Of a DNA stretch of 64,000 bases, positions 17,680 to 26,115 are shown in pieces; the stretch's first letter is position 1; every line of letters starts with the position of its first letter. This DNA comes from Rhizobium sp. P32RR-XVIII (lineage in GTDB: Bacteria; Pseudomonadota; Alphaproteobacteria; Rhizobiales; Rhizobiaceae): NCBI RefSeq assembly GCF_012641395.1, contig NZ_JABAIH010000006.1, forward strand, positions 248,001-312,000, read 5' to 3'. Made by a program: the position numbers and the translations under genes. The notes under the pieces were generated by a model. That model worked only from the letters and a program-made list of their open reading frames with translations, was not told the origin of the DNA and ran no database searches.

Positions 17680-17695
17680 TTAAGAAAGGGTTAAC
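17680..17695. promoter_or_regulatory. Full CtrA-type site upstream of rcdA
   Basis: TTAAGAAAGGGTTAAC matches TTAA-N7-TTAAC exactly. It lies in the gene-free space before rcdA, downstream of the terminator that isolates rcdA from the DUF1192 gene. Whether CtrA activates or represses here cannot be told. Confidence 0.65.
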
Positions 17696-17728
17696 TTCCA
17701 CAGTTTCGTGGTGAACGAGCGCCGGCGC

Positions 17729-17754
17729 AAAAAGAAGAGCCGCAAAAGCGGCTC
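17729..17754 (-). terminator. Intrinsic terminator of the DUF1192 gene
   Basis: GAGCCGC (17737-17743), loop AAAA, GCGGCTC (17748-17754). On the minus strand it is followed by TTCTTTTT. It closes the DUF1192 transcript about 180 bases after its stop and shields rcdA from readthrough. Confidence 0.75.
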
Positions 17755-17854
17755 TCAAGGTAAAACAGGGAGAAAAATCAGACCAATTCACCGCGTGGAA
17801 AACTGTCTGAGATCCAGACGAGATCTGGATGAGAACAGTAATATCTCATAAAGC

Positions 17855-17870
17855 TTAATATTGCGTTAAG
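17855..17870. promoter_or_regulatory. Second CtrA-like site (TTAA-N7-TTAAG)
   Basis: TTAATATTGCGTTAAG fits the two half-sites and the seven-base spacing but ends G instead of C. It lies 60 bases beyond the DUF1192 stop and about 300 bases before rcdA. It may be a weak or accessory CtrA site, or chance in an AT-rich gap. Confidence 0.35.
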
Positions 17871-17930
17871 ACTGTTTCCTATTAGGACTTGCGCAACAGT
17901 TTTTCGCCTGTCCTGCAGCCTCGGCCAGCT

Positions 17931-18122
17931 CTAGGAACGGAAGAGCTTTTCGGCGGCCGCGCGATCCGAAGCCTTTCTCGCCGCCTCAGCTTCGATGCGG
18001 CCAATCTCCGCCTTCAGCAATTCCACACGCGCCTTCAATTCATCCACGGAAAGCATGGAAAGATCGGTTCCGATTTCGTGAGCCACTTTCTTTTGCGGCC
18101 GGTCGTCGTCGATGAAGCTCAT
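17931..18122 (-). CDS. DUF1192 family small protein
   Basis: 63 residues from ATG 18122, chosen because GGAGG lies eight bases upstream; an in-frame TTG at 18128 is less likely. It begins MSFIDDDRPQKK, then a predicted coiled coil (LSVDELKARVELLKAEIGRIEAEAARK) and a basic C-terminus ending KLFRS. This is the pattern of DUF1192, common in alphaproteobacteria and of unknown function. It follows the MFS gene by 22 bases and is probably co-transcribed with it. Confidence 0.8.
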   Translation of the reverse strand: MSFIDDDRPQKKVAHEIGTDLSMLSVDELKARVELLKAEIGRIEAEAARKASDRAAAEKLFRS

Positions 18123-18144
18123 GGGCAATCCTCCGTTCGGTTTC

Positions 18145-19425
18145 TTAACCGTACTTTACCTCAGGATCGCCGCTTTCGGGAGGCGTAGGCAATGTGCGCT
18201 CGGCAAGCGACATGCCTTCGGGCGTCAGCATCGGTGAGGTGCCGGTCGGGATTGTCGTGTAGGCCTCTCGCTCGCCGACGGGCACTGGAGCGCGAACACG
18301 GCTACGGATGATTGCGTAAGCGGTGATCAAAACATGCGCGAGAGCGGTGACAAGGAAGAGTGCATGCGGACTGACTATCGACATCACCGGCCCGCCGATC
18401 GTCGGGCCGATCACCGTGCCGATGCCGTAGAGCAGCAGGAGTCCGCCCGAAACCTTCACAAAGTCCTCGGACGAAGCGAAGTCGTTCGCATGCGCGACAG
18501 CAACCGGATAGAGGGTGTTGGCGACCGCGCCATAGAGGATCACAAGGCCGATAAGAAAGGCTGGCGACGAGGGATGCAGCACGACGATCAGAAGGCCGGC
18601 AAGCGCGGCGATCGCCGACATGGCTGCCAAGACGTAGCGGCGGTCAATGCGGTCGGAAAGACGGCCGGCTGGAAGCTGCATCAGCGCACCGGCGAAAATG
18701 GTGGAACTCATCATCACGGCGATGCTGGTGTCCGACAGTCCCGCACCTGCGCCGAAGACCGCGCCGAGCGTGCCGTAGGCGCCGTTGGCGATGCCTACCA
18801 GCAGGATGCCGAGGCAGGAAACCGGCGAATTGCGGTAAAGAGCAGGCAGGTCAAGCTTCACGGCCTTCAGCGGCTGTGGGGAGGCGGCGGTCGAGAGCGT
18901 GGTTGGCAGCATGGCGATGCAATAGAAGATGCCGCAGACCATGAAGAGCACCGGTGTGCGTACGTCTTGGAGCGGGATCATCATCTGCCCGGCGACCACA
19001 CCCAAAAGCGTGATGCCGATATAGAGCGAAAAGATCGCGCCCCGGCTCTCGTTTGTTGCGCGCTCATTCAGCCAGCTTTCGATGATCATCGAGGTGCCGG
19101 CTGTCGAGAAGCCCGTGACGGCGCGCAGCACCACCCACCAGATTGGATCAATGATGATGCCGCTCACGAGTGCAATGATGGCGATGATCGAGATGAAGCC
19201 CGAGAAGGCGCGTACATGGCCGACACGCCGCACCATTTTAGGGGCCACGAGGCAGCCGACTACGAAGCCCGTCGCCCAGGATGTCCCGAGCAGGCCGAGC
19301 GTGGTTGTATGATAGCCTTCGAGATTACCGCGGACGGGAAGCAGGATGCCCTGAAGGCCGTTGCCCATGAAGAGGAAAAGCGTTCCGAAAAGCAGTGCAG
19401 CGACGGACAGCAGATTTCTTTTCAT
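18145..19425 (-). CDS. MFS transporter, YcaD-like
   Basis: 426 residues with twelve hydrophobic segments. The MFS loop motif appears as GRLSDRIDRRYVL between the two halves, and LRAVTGFSTAGTSMIIESWLNERAT resembles the YcaD/UPF0226 branch. The polar C-terminal tail (about 390-426) is cytoplasmic. The substrate is unknown. The downstream DUF1192 gene follows closely on the same strand. Confidence 0.9.
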   Translation of the reverse strand: MKRNLLSVAALLFGTLFLFMGNGLQGILLPVRGNLEGYHTTTLGLLGTSWATGFVVGCLVAPKMVRRVGHVRAFSGFISIIAIIALVSGIIIDPIWWVVLRAVTGFSTAGTSMIIESWLNERATNESRGAIFSLYIGITLLGVVAGQMMIPLQDVRTPVLFMVCGIFYCIAMLPTTLSTAASPQPLKAVKLDLPALYRNSPVSCLGILLVGIANGAYGTLGAVFGAGAGLSDTSIAVMMSSTIFAGALMQLPAGRLSDRIDRRYVLAAMSAIAALAGLLIVVLHPSSPAFLIGLVILYGAVANTLYPVAVAHANDFASSEDFVKVSGGLLLLYGIGTVIGPTIGGPVMSIVSPHALFLVTALAHVLITAYAIIRSRVRAPVPVGEREAYTTIPTGTSPMLTPEGMSLAERTLPTPPESGDPEVKYG

Positions 19426-19596
19426 TTCCTACTCTCGGCGAGTTCGATCTAAAAATGCGTGCGACGAGACTTTGTCCCGCCCTGTCCCAATAGTGTTGAT
19501 TGTGCCCCGGAATGCCGTTACGGCATGAAGAAATGCTGTGTTCGCGCGGAATAATGTCCGTCCTGTGACATTCTGATAATATTGGAAAATAATGCC

Positions 19597-19761
19597 ATGA
19601 CGAAGCTGCTGGCGCTTTTGCTCATCCTTGCCATGGTCGTACAGGTCATCAAGCCGCTCGGGTTTCCCGGTTTGCGACGGCGGATGGACTTTTGGAAGAT
19701 CGCGTTGATTGCCTTCGCGATATGGGCGGTTGCGCTTCTCGGACGCGACCTCATTGCCTAG
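19597..19761 (+). CDS. Small membrane protein of unknown function (54 residues)
   Basis: ATG 19597 to TAG 19761 encodes 54 residues with two hydrophobic segments: MTKLLALLLILAMVVQVIK and, after a basic turn (GLRRRMDFWK), IALIAFAIWAVALLG. The positive turn between two segments is typical of small inner-membrane proteins. Its last four bases overlap the 3' end of the convergent PhzF gene. GGAAAATAATGCC precedes the start, a modest ribosome site. I do not recognise the family. Confidence 0.6.
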   Translation: MTKLLALLLILAMVVQVIKPLGFPGLRRRMDFWKIALIAFAIWAVALLGRDLIA

Positions 19762-20675
19762 ACAGTGATCTCACCGCGCATTACTGGCACGCACTCGCCG
19801 GAAATCCAGACGTCGGTTACCATGCCGTCCTTCTTGACGACGTCGACTTCGATGATGCTGCGGCGCCCCATTTCGACACCCTGCTCGATCGTCACACGCT
19901 GGTTGATGGTTTGCTCGGGTGCGAGCGAGACGAGATAGGCAGCAAGCGCGGCGGAAGCGCCGCCGGTCGCCGGATCTTCCGGAACGTTGTCGAGCGGCGC
20001 GAACATGCGGGCGCGGATATTCCAGGGTTTCTCCGGCGCGCGGACATAAACGAACAGCGAGAAATCGTGGTTGCCTTCGGCGGTCGGACCGGCGGCCGCC
20101 TGGAAATGCGTAAGATTCGGCCTCGCTGCGCCAAGCGTCTCCAACCCATCGAGTTCAGCGACGGCGAAGCTGAGACCGACGGAGACGAAAACCGGGCGAT
20201 GGTTCGATTTGACGATCTTGCCGCTATCAATGCCGATGCACCGCGCGATCGTTTCTTCGGACACATCGGGGCCCACATGCAGCGGTCTGGGCGCACGGAT
20301 CGTTGCAGCGGTGACCCGGCCTTCGGTGCGGCGGAGCGTTACCTCGACCAGCCCGGCCTTCTCCTCGAAACGCAGCGTGTCTCCGACCGGCTTGCCGAAG
20401 ACTTCACTCTGCTGGCCGAGGACATGGGCCGTTCCGACGTTCGGATGACCGGCGAAAGGCACCTCCATGGTCGGCGTGAAGATGCGGACATTCGCCGTGT
20501 TGGCGGCATCCCTGGGCGGAAGGACGAAGGTTATTTCGGAATATTTGAACTCCGCCGCGATCTTCTGCATCGTCTCGGAACCGAGTTGCTCCGCACCCAT
20601 CACGACCGCGAGCGGATTGCCCTCGAAACGGTTGGCGGTGAAAACGTCGACGGTCGTAAACGAAAGGATACTCAT
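19758..20675 (-). CDS. PhzF family isomerase-like protein
   Basis: 305 residues from ATG 20675 (GGGGAG just upstream; the longer frame to 20798 runs into the fbaB terminator). Two similar halves form the diaminopimelate-epimerase fold; FTTVDVFTANRFEGNPLAVV, the Glu in FKYSEITFVLP and FAGHPNVGTAHVLG match PhzF proteins, and GGASAALAAYLVSL marks the second half. PhzF itself isomerises a phenazine precursor, but no phenazine genes are present, so the substrate here is unknown. Confidence 0.9.
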   Translation of the reverse strand: MSILSFTTVDVFTANRFEGNPLAVVMGAEQLGSETMQKIAAEFKYSEITFVLPPRDAANTANVRIFTPTMEVPFAGHPNVGTAHVLGQQSEVFGKPVGDTLRFEEKAGLVEVTLRRTEGRVTAATIRAPRPLHVGPDVSEETIARCIGIDSGKIVKSNHRPVFVSVGLSFAVAELDGLETLGAARPNLTHFQAAAGPTAEGNHDFSLFVYVRAPEKPWNIRARMFAPLDNVPEDPATGGASAALAAYLVSLAPEQTINQRVTIEQGVEMGRRSIIEVDVVKKDGMVTDVWISGECVPVMRGEITV

Positions 20676-20755
20676 CGCGGCTCCCCAGTCTGAGGCCGCG
20701 ATCATGAGCGAGGGTTTTTGATCGTCAAAGCGCAATCTTGTCGCCGTGACAATGG

Positions 20756-20784
20756 AAAAGCCCGGCACAGCGCGCCGGGCTCCC
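20756..20784 (-). terminator. Intrinsic terminator of fbaB
   Basis: AGCCCGGC (20759-20766) pairs with GCCGGGCT (20774-20781). On the minus strand TTTTCC follows. It lies about 25 bases after the fbaB stop. Confidence 0.75.
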
Positions 20785-20804
20785 GCGTCAGGTTTCACAT
20801 CGTC

Positions 20805-21830
20805 TCAAGCGGCCTGTTCGAGTTCCCGCTTCCAGGTGCCCTTGGCGGCAAGTCGGTTCATCTCAGCGCGGTGGTTGAAGGCACGCTGGCCGGCGGCGAC
20901 GTTTTCGGGCTTTCCGCCCCAAGCCTTCAATGCCGTGTCCTGCAGGGCGCGGCCATAGGAGAAGGTAAGCTTCCAGGGCAGTTCGAACGCGGCATTCATC
21001 GCCGAGAGGTGAGCTGTCGCTTCTTCGGTGGTCTGACCGCCGGAGAGGAAGGCAATGCCGGCTACTGCGGACGGAACGGTGCGCTTCAGCACCTGAACGG
21101 TGCGTTCGGCCACTTCCGCGACAGACGCCTTGCGGGCGTTCTTGCCGTCGATGACCATGTTCGGCTTCAGGATCATGCCCTCGAGGCTGACGCGCGCATC
21201 GGCGAGTTCTTCAAAGACCGTGCGCAGCGTCCATTCGGTGACCTCGGCGCAGCGGTCGATATTGTGGTCGCCCGGCTTGCCGTCCATCAGGCATTCCGGT
21301 TCGACGATCGGCACGATCCCGGCTTGCTGGCAGAGCGCGGCATAGCGGGCGAGCGCGTGGGCGTTCGCCTTCATTGAACCCCAGGTCGGGAGCGAGGACG
21401 AGATGGCGATCACACCACGCCACTTGGCGAAGCGGGCGCCTGCCTCGTAGTATTTGGCCAGACGCTCGGCGAGACCGTCCAGGCCTTCCGTGACCGTTTC
21501 GCCCGGATAGTTTGCCATCGGCTTGGCGCCGGTATCGACCTTGATGCCGGGAATGCTGCCCGCAGCCTTGATGATGTCGACGAAGGAGGTGCCATCAGCC
21601 GCCTTCTGAAAGAGCGTCTCCTCGTAGAGAATCACACCCGAGATGCAATTCTTCATCGCCTCTTCGGAGCGGAAGAGCATCTCGCGGTAGTCGCGCCGGC
21701 TGGTTTCAGTCGATTTCAGACCGATCGTATCGAAGCGCTTTCCAATCGTGCCGGTCGATTCATCAGCGGCAAGCAGCCCCCGGCCATCCGCTACCATCTT
21801 CGCTGCAATGTCTTCCAAGCGTTCGCTCAT
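20805..21830 (-). CDS. fbaB: Fructose-bisphosphate aldolase, class I
   Basis: 341 residues from ATG 21830 (GGAG nine bases upstream). It contains GRGLLAADESTGTIGKRF near the start, VEPECLMDG and FLSGGQTTEEATAHLSAMN, all typical of class I (Schiff-base) aldolases. It splits fructose 1,6-bisphosphate into dihydroxyacetone phosphate and glyceraldehyde 3-phosphate, or runs in reverse in gluconeogenesis. It lies downstream of pgk in the same direction, but a terminator and a striking palindrome separate them, so it probably has its own promoter. Confidence 0.94.
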   Translation of the reverse strand: MSERLEDIAAKMVADGRGLLAADESTGTIGKRFDTIGLKSTETSRRDYREMLFRSEEAMKNCISGVILYEETLFQKAADGTSFVDIIKAAGSIPGIKVDTGAKPMANYPGETVTEGLDGLAERLAKYYEAGARFAKWRGVIAISSSLPTWGSMKANAHALARYAALCQQAGIVPIVEPECLMDGKPGDHNIDRCAEVTEWTLRTVFEELADARVSLEGMILKPNMVIDGKNARKASVAEVAERTVQVLKRTVPSAVAGIAFLSGGQTTEEATAHLSAMNAAFELPWKLTFSYGRALQDTALKAWGGKPENVAAGQRAFNHRAEMNRLAAKGTWKRELEQAA

Positions 21831-21926
21831 TTCACGTTCTCCACTACAAGAAAAATCGGCAACCAATGAATATAGGTCGGCGATAACAGAAGTTTATAGG
21901 AAGGAAAATGGAGCGCTAAGTCATTG

Positions 21927-21956
21927 AAACGATTGAAATCATTTCAATCGTTTGAA
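21927..21956. promoter_or_regulatory. Long palindrome upstream of fbaB, probable operator
   Basis: AAACGATTGAA (21927-21937), five bases, TTCAATCGTTT (21943-21953): 11-bp perfect arms. The right half extends to TTCAATCGTTTGAA, itself an imperfect palindrome centred on CG as in LacI-family operators. It sits about 100-125 bases upstream of the fbaB ATG. No T run follows, so it is not a terminator. The regulator is not in the window as far as I can tell. Confidence 0.6.
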
Positions 21957-21986
21957 AGTTCATAAGTTTTTTCTTCACGTAAACGA

Positions 21987-22012
21987 AGACCGCGGAGGGA
22001 GCCCCGCGGTCT
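21987..22012 (-). terminator. Intrinsic terminator of pgk
   Basis: AGACCGCGG (21987-21995) and CCGCGGTCT (22004-22012). On the minus strand it is followed by TCGTTT. It lies about 35 bases after the pgk stop. Confidence 0.75.
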
Positions 22013-22046
22013 AACGACATGCTAGATTGCCAGCTCAGCCGGCTGA

Positions 22047-23246
22047 TCATTTACCGCTTAGAACGGCAACACCCGGAAGGACCTTGCCTTCCATCCACTC
22101 GAGGAAGGCACCCCCCGCGGTCGAGACATAGCTGAAGTTATCGGCGACACCCGCATGGTTCAGGGCCGAAACCGTATCGCCGCCGCCTGCGACGGAGGTG
22201 AGTTTGCCGGCCTTGGTGCGTTCGCCCGCATATTTGGCCGCCGCCACCGTTGCCCTGTCGAAGGGTTCGATTTCGAAGGCGCCGAGCGGGCCGTTCCACA
22301 CAAGCGTCTGCGCGCGCTCGATCCATGCCTTGACGGCTTCGATAGACTTCGGGCCAACGTCGAGGACCATGGCGTCTTCGGGAATGGCGCCGATATCGAC
22401 GGTCTCGTTGGCGGCGCCCGCCTTGAATTCGCGCGCGATGATGCCGTCTTCCGGCAGGATGATGGCGCAGCCGGCGGAAGCAGCTTCGATCATGATCTGC
22501 TTTGCGGTGTCGGCGAGGTCATGTTCGCAGAGCGACTTTCCGACATTGGTGCCGCGGGCAGCGAGAAAGGTATTGGCCATGCCGCCGCCGATCACCAAAG
22601 CGTCAACCTTCTTCACCAGGTTCATGAGCAGATCGATCTTGGTGGAGACCTTGGCGCCACCGACGATGGCGACGACCGGGCGAAGCGGATTGCCGAGGCC
22701 CTTTTCGAGCGCCTCGAGCTCCTGCTGCATCGTGCGGCCGGCATAGGCAGGCAGCCGATGGGCAAGCCCTTCGGTGGAAGAATGGGCGCGATGTGCGGCG
22801 GAAAAGGCATCATTCACATAGATATCGCCACTGGCGGCAAGGGCTTTTGTGAACTCCGGATCGTTCTTTTCCTCACCCTTATGGAAGCGGGTGTTTTCAA
22901 GAAGCAGAATATCGCCATCCTTCATCTTGGCGACAGCCGAAGCGGCGGCTTCGCCGATGCAGTCGGAGGCGGTCGCGACCGGCTTGCCAAGCACGCGCGA
23001 AACGTCCGGCGCGATCAGAGAGAGCGAGAGGTCCGGCGAGGGGCCGTCCTTGGGGCGGCCGAAATGCGCAAGCAGAATGACCTTGGCGCCCTTCCGCGAC
23101 AATTCCAGGATCGTCGGTGCAACGCGTTCGATGCGTGTCGTGTCGGTAACCTTGCCGTCTTTCACCGGAACGTTGAGGTCCACGCGGACGAGAACACGCT
23201 TTCCAGCGATGTCGTTGAGGTCGTCAAGGGTCTTGAAAGCTGGCAT
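22047..23246 (-). CDS. pgk: Phosphoglycerate kinase
   Basis: 399 residues, full length. N-terminal domain: KRVLVRVDLNVPVKDGKVTDTTRI, LLAHFGRPKDG and the VNDAFSAAHRAHSS block. C-terminal nucleotide domain: VAIVGGAKVSTKIDLL, LVIGGGMANTFL and SVAGGGDTVSAL. It transfers phosphate from 1,3-bisphosphoglycerate to ADP in glycolysis, or back in gluconeogenesis. In the cluster it lies between the antiporter gene (71 bases away) and fbaB, all leftward. Confidence 0.97.
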   Translation of the reverse strand: MPAFKTLDDLNDIAGKRVLVRVDLNVPVKDGKVTDTTRIERVAPTILELSRKGAKVILLAHFGRPKDGPSPDLSLSLIAPDVSRVLGKPVATASDCIGEAAASAVAKMKDGDILLLENTRFHKGEEKNDPEFTKALAASGDIYVNDAFSAAHRAHSSTEGLAHRLPAYAGRTMQQELEALEKGLGNPLRPVVAIVGGAKVSTKIDLLMNLVKKVDALVIGGGMANTFLAARGTNVGKSLCEHDLADTAKQIMIEAASAGCAIILPEDGIIAREFKAGAANETVDIGAIPEDAMVLDVGPKSIEAVKAWIERAQTLVWNGPLGAFEIEPFDRATVAAAKYAGERTKAGKLTSVAGGGDTVSALNHAGVADNFSYVSTAGGAFLEWMEGKVLPGVAVLSGK

Positions 23247-23317
23247 TGGACTATCCGTTCGTTAGTGCCTTGGGAAGGTGGCCGACCATAGCAAGGATGC
23301 CTCAGGACGCAAGGCGC

Positions 23318-25189
23318 TCAGCCATGGTTTTGACGCGCGGTTTCATCACGATCCGACGCGCCCGATGCATGTGCGGCTTCCGCCGTTTCGGCGGCATTGC
23401 GGCCCTTGAGGCGGTCTCGCACGCGTTGGATGATATCGCGCAAATTGATGAAGATCGGCAGCGTGATGGCAGGCTCGACAGCCTCGAGAGACATGCCGAC
23501 GGAGGTGACGTGATCCTGGTCGTCCAGGTCGCGGACGATCAGGATGATCGACCCGAGACGGACGCGATCGGCATACTCCGCCTTGCCGCCCAAACGCTGC
23601 TTCATCAGTTCCGCGATCGTCAGGCCTTTCTCGGATTCGTTCAGCAGTCCCGGACCGTAGGCGGCGTCGAGATCGGCAGCGGGTCGTGACGGTGACAGCG
23701 CGAAGGCGCCGAAAAAATCCGCGTCGTCCGCGTCCACCGGAGCGCGGCTGGCGAAGAGCCGGTCGAGCAGGCGCGAATAGCTAGGCGCGATGAAGAGATA
23801 GACGAGATCGTTTTCGCGCAGCCGGCCGGCATATTGATAGCGCATCGACTTGCCGTCGCGGATGACGAGCGAAGGAGTTGCCCAGCGCGGAATGCGCTCG
23901 CCGCGAAGGACCGGGCTGTCCTTTATGACGCGATAGGACAGCAGTTCATGGTTGGCCGCCCCCGGCAGATCAATCTCGACCTTGTCGACCGCGCCCATGC
24001 GTGGCGGAACGATGAGGCCGAGTTTCTTGGCCACCGGCTTGATGGTCCATCCCTGCACCAATAGCGAGACGAGCACGATGATGAAGGCGGTGTTGAAGTA
24101 GATTTGACCGTTCGGAAGCCCGCCAAGGATCGGCATGATGGCGAGCAGGATCGAGACGGCACCGCGGAGGCCGACCCAGGCCACGAAGCCGATCTCCTGC
24201 TGCGTATAATCAAAGGGCAGCAGCGAAAGCCAGACCGCAAGCGGGCGGGCGACGAAAATCAGGAAGAGCGCAAGCGCAACCGCAGGCAGGACGATCGCCG
24301 GAAACTGCGATGGCGTGGCGAGCAGGCCAAGCACGAGGAACATGATGATCTGCGCCAGCCAGGTCAGGCCGTCCTGGAAGCGCTTGACGGAGCCGAGCGC
24401 CGGCAGCTTGCGGTTTCCGGCATAGATGCCCGCGACATAGACAGCCAGGAAGCCACTCCCGCCGACGGCGCCGGTGAAGGAAAAGACCAGCATGGCGAGG
24501 CCGAGCACGAAGATCGGCGTGAGGCCGCGGTCGGTGTCCAGACGGCCCACCACCTGCGCGATCATCATGCCGCCGAGCAGCCCGAGAATGACGCCAAGGC
24601 CCATTTGCTCGACGAACATTGCGAGCATGCCGATATCAATGCCAGCATAGCCTTCGCCGCTGGCAAGCAGTTCAACCAGCGCAATGGTAAGGAAGATTGC
24701 CATCGGATCGTTGGTGCCGGATTCGACTTCCAGTGTCGAGCGCACCTTGTCGCGGATGTTGATGCCGCCGATGCGCAGCAGGAAGAATACGGCCGCCGCA
24801 TCCGTCGAGGCGACGATCGAGCCGAGCAGCAAGCCTTCGAGCCAGCTGAAGCCAAGAAGCCACACTGCCGCTACGGCAAAGAGGCTGGCGGTCAACAGTA
24901 CGCCGACGGAGGCAAGCGCCAGCGACGGGACGGCAGAAAGTTTGAAGGCCTGGATCGACGTGCCGCAACCGGAATCGAAAAGAATGACGGCAAGCGCTAT
25001 CGAGCCGAGGGTGTAGGCGAGATAGTTGTTGTTGAATTCGATGCCGAGCCCGTCGACGCCCGCGGCAAGGCCAATCGCCAGAAACAGCAGAAGGAGCGGA
25101 GCACCGAAGCGAAAGGCGAGCAAGCTCGAAAAGGCCGCAAGAAGCACGAGCGCCGTTGATACCAGCACGACGATATAGAATGCTTCCAC
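23318..25189 (-). CDS. CPA1-type cation/proton antiporter (NhaP2/CvrA-like)
   Basis: 623 residues. About twelve TM segments (4-400) form the exchanger; VASTDAAAVFFLL and LEVESGTNDPMAIFLTIAL carry the conserved acidic ion-site residues. The cytoplasmic part (about 400-600) includes a TrkA-C-like region (LLSYRVIKDSPVLRGERIP) and a further regulatory segment, as in potassium/proton antiporters of the NhaP2/CvrA group. The likely role is K+ or Na+ extrusion against protons. It lies inside the gap-pgk interval of the carbon cluster, on the same strand. Confidence 0.9.
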   Translation of the reverse strand: MEAFYIVVLVSTALVLLAAFSSLLAFRFGAPLLLLFLAIGLAAGVDGLGIEFNNNYLAYTLGSIALAVILFDSGCGTSIQAFKLSAVPSLALASVGVLLTASLFAVAAVWLLGFSWLEGLLLGSIVASTDAAAVFFLLRIGGINIRDKVRSTLEVESGTNDPMAIFLTIALVELLASGEGYAGIDIGMLAMFVEQMGLGVILGLLGGMMIAQVVGRLDTDRGLTPIFVLGLAMLVFSFTGAVGGSGFLAVYVAGIYAGNRKLPALGSVKRFQDGLTWLAQIIMFLVLGLLATPSQFPAIVLPAVALALFLIFVARPLAVWLSLLPFDYTQQEIGFVAWVGLRGAVSILLAIMPILGGLPNGQIYFNTAFIIVLVSLLVQGWTIKPVAKKLGLIVPPRMGAVDKVEIDLPGAANHELLSYRVIKDSPVLRGERIPRWATPSLVIRDGKSMRYQYAGRLRENDLVYLFIAPSYSRLLDRLFASRAPVDADDADFFGAFALSPSRPAADLDAAYGPGLLNESEKGLTIAELMKQRLGGKAEYADRVRLGSIILIVRDLDDQDHVTSVGMSLEAVEPAITLPIFINLRDIIQRVRDRLKGRNAAETAEAAHASGASDRDETARQNHG

Positions 25190-25478
25190 GTCAATCCCCT
25201 TTCAACGCCCGCACTGCCAGCGCGCCCCGCCTTGCAGCGATTCCATCCCTCCACGCTTGTTCCGCTGCACCAGTAAACGGCAAAACAGGGCGGAAGGGTA
25301 GGCCTAACGGCTTAACCTCGGTCACCTGCGGTACCATGCTGCTGAACGGCTTGCCGGATGGCTGGCCGATGCGGATGCTACGGGAAAGAATCTATATAAA
25401 GAATTTATAGGAAAATCAGGCGAGAGGAGGGCAGGGAACCCAGCGAGGCACTTTTTGTTTGAGGCTCTTAGAGGCGGC

Positions 25479-25976
25479 TTAAATTTTCTTCACCGGATAT
25501 CGCTTCTGGATTCTATCCACGAGCGTACCATCTCGGAGCGGTATGTTTTCGAGGGTTCGATAGGTGCGGAATCCCATCTTTTCATAGTATGCCAGTCCGC
25601 CGGTATTGTCGGCACGGATGGTTGCGTTGATGAACTCGATACTGAGTTCTTCGGCGGCGGAAAGGGTTGCGGCGAAGAGCGCGGTGCCGACGCCGCGTAT
25701 CTTCGGGCTCATGCGGGAAAAGGTTCCGATGTCGGCCCATCCCTCAGGCAGATTTTCGTAAAGGCTCAAGAACTGGAAGCCGGCGATGCTCGCCCCCGCC
25801 TGTGCGACATGGCAGGTCAAGGCGGACTCGCCGGCAATGAACCAGTCGGTCAGCTCCTCAATCGAAAGAGGGGTTTCCAGGGCCGTCGTGCCGCCAGCTT
25901 CAATGATCTCATTGAGAAGCTCGCAGAGTTCCTCTGCATCGTCCGGGCTCGCACGTCGAATATCAAGATGCACCAT
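25479..25976 (-). CDS. GNAT family N-acetyltransferase
   Basis: 165 residues. One GNAT domain: IRRASPDDAEELCELLNEI at the start, GFQFLSLY, the acetyl-CoA loop (SPKIRGVGTALFAA, of the R/Q-x-x-G-x-G/A type) and ADNTGGLAYYEKMGF near the end. The acceptor substrate is unknown. It lies between gap and the antiporter gene, same strand, with roughly 290 bp to the antiporter and 140 bp to gap, so it may be a separate unit. Confidence 0.88.
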   Translation of the reverse strand: MVHLDIRRASPDDAEELCELLNEIIEAGGTTALETPLSIEELTDWFIAGESALTCHVAQAGASIAGFQFLSLYENLPEGWADIGTFSRMSPKIRGVGTALFAATLSAAEELSIEFINATIRADNTGGLAYYEKMGFRTYRTLENIPLRDGTLVDRIQKRYPVKKI

Positions 25977-26060
25977 AGTCTTCTATCCACTTATTACCGA
26001 GTAAGCTGCGGGCAGTTCGTGCTATTCGAAACGGAACGCGTAGCGCAGTCAATCGCTCAA

Positions 26061-26092
26061 AATAAAAGCGGCCCGGTTGCCCGAGCCGCTTT
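26061..26092 (-). terminator. Intrinsic terminator of gap
   Basis: AAAGCGGC (26065-26072) pairs with GCCGCTTT (26085-26092). On the minus strand the stem is followed by TTATTTT. It lies 24 bases after the gap stop. Confidence 0.8.
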
Positions 26093-26115
26093 CGACGATC
26101 TGTATCGCGACGCTC

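Noticed and set aside
18145..18159. TTAA-N7-TTAC near the DUF1192 start as a CtrA site
   Set aside because: The second half-site is imperfect on both strands, and the match overlaps the end of the MFS coding region.
25303..25316. CTAA...TTAACC pair near 25.3 kb as a CtrA site
   Set aside because: The half-sites are four bases apart instead of seven.
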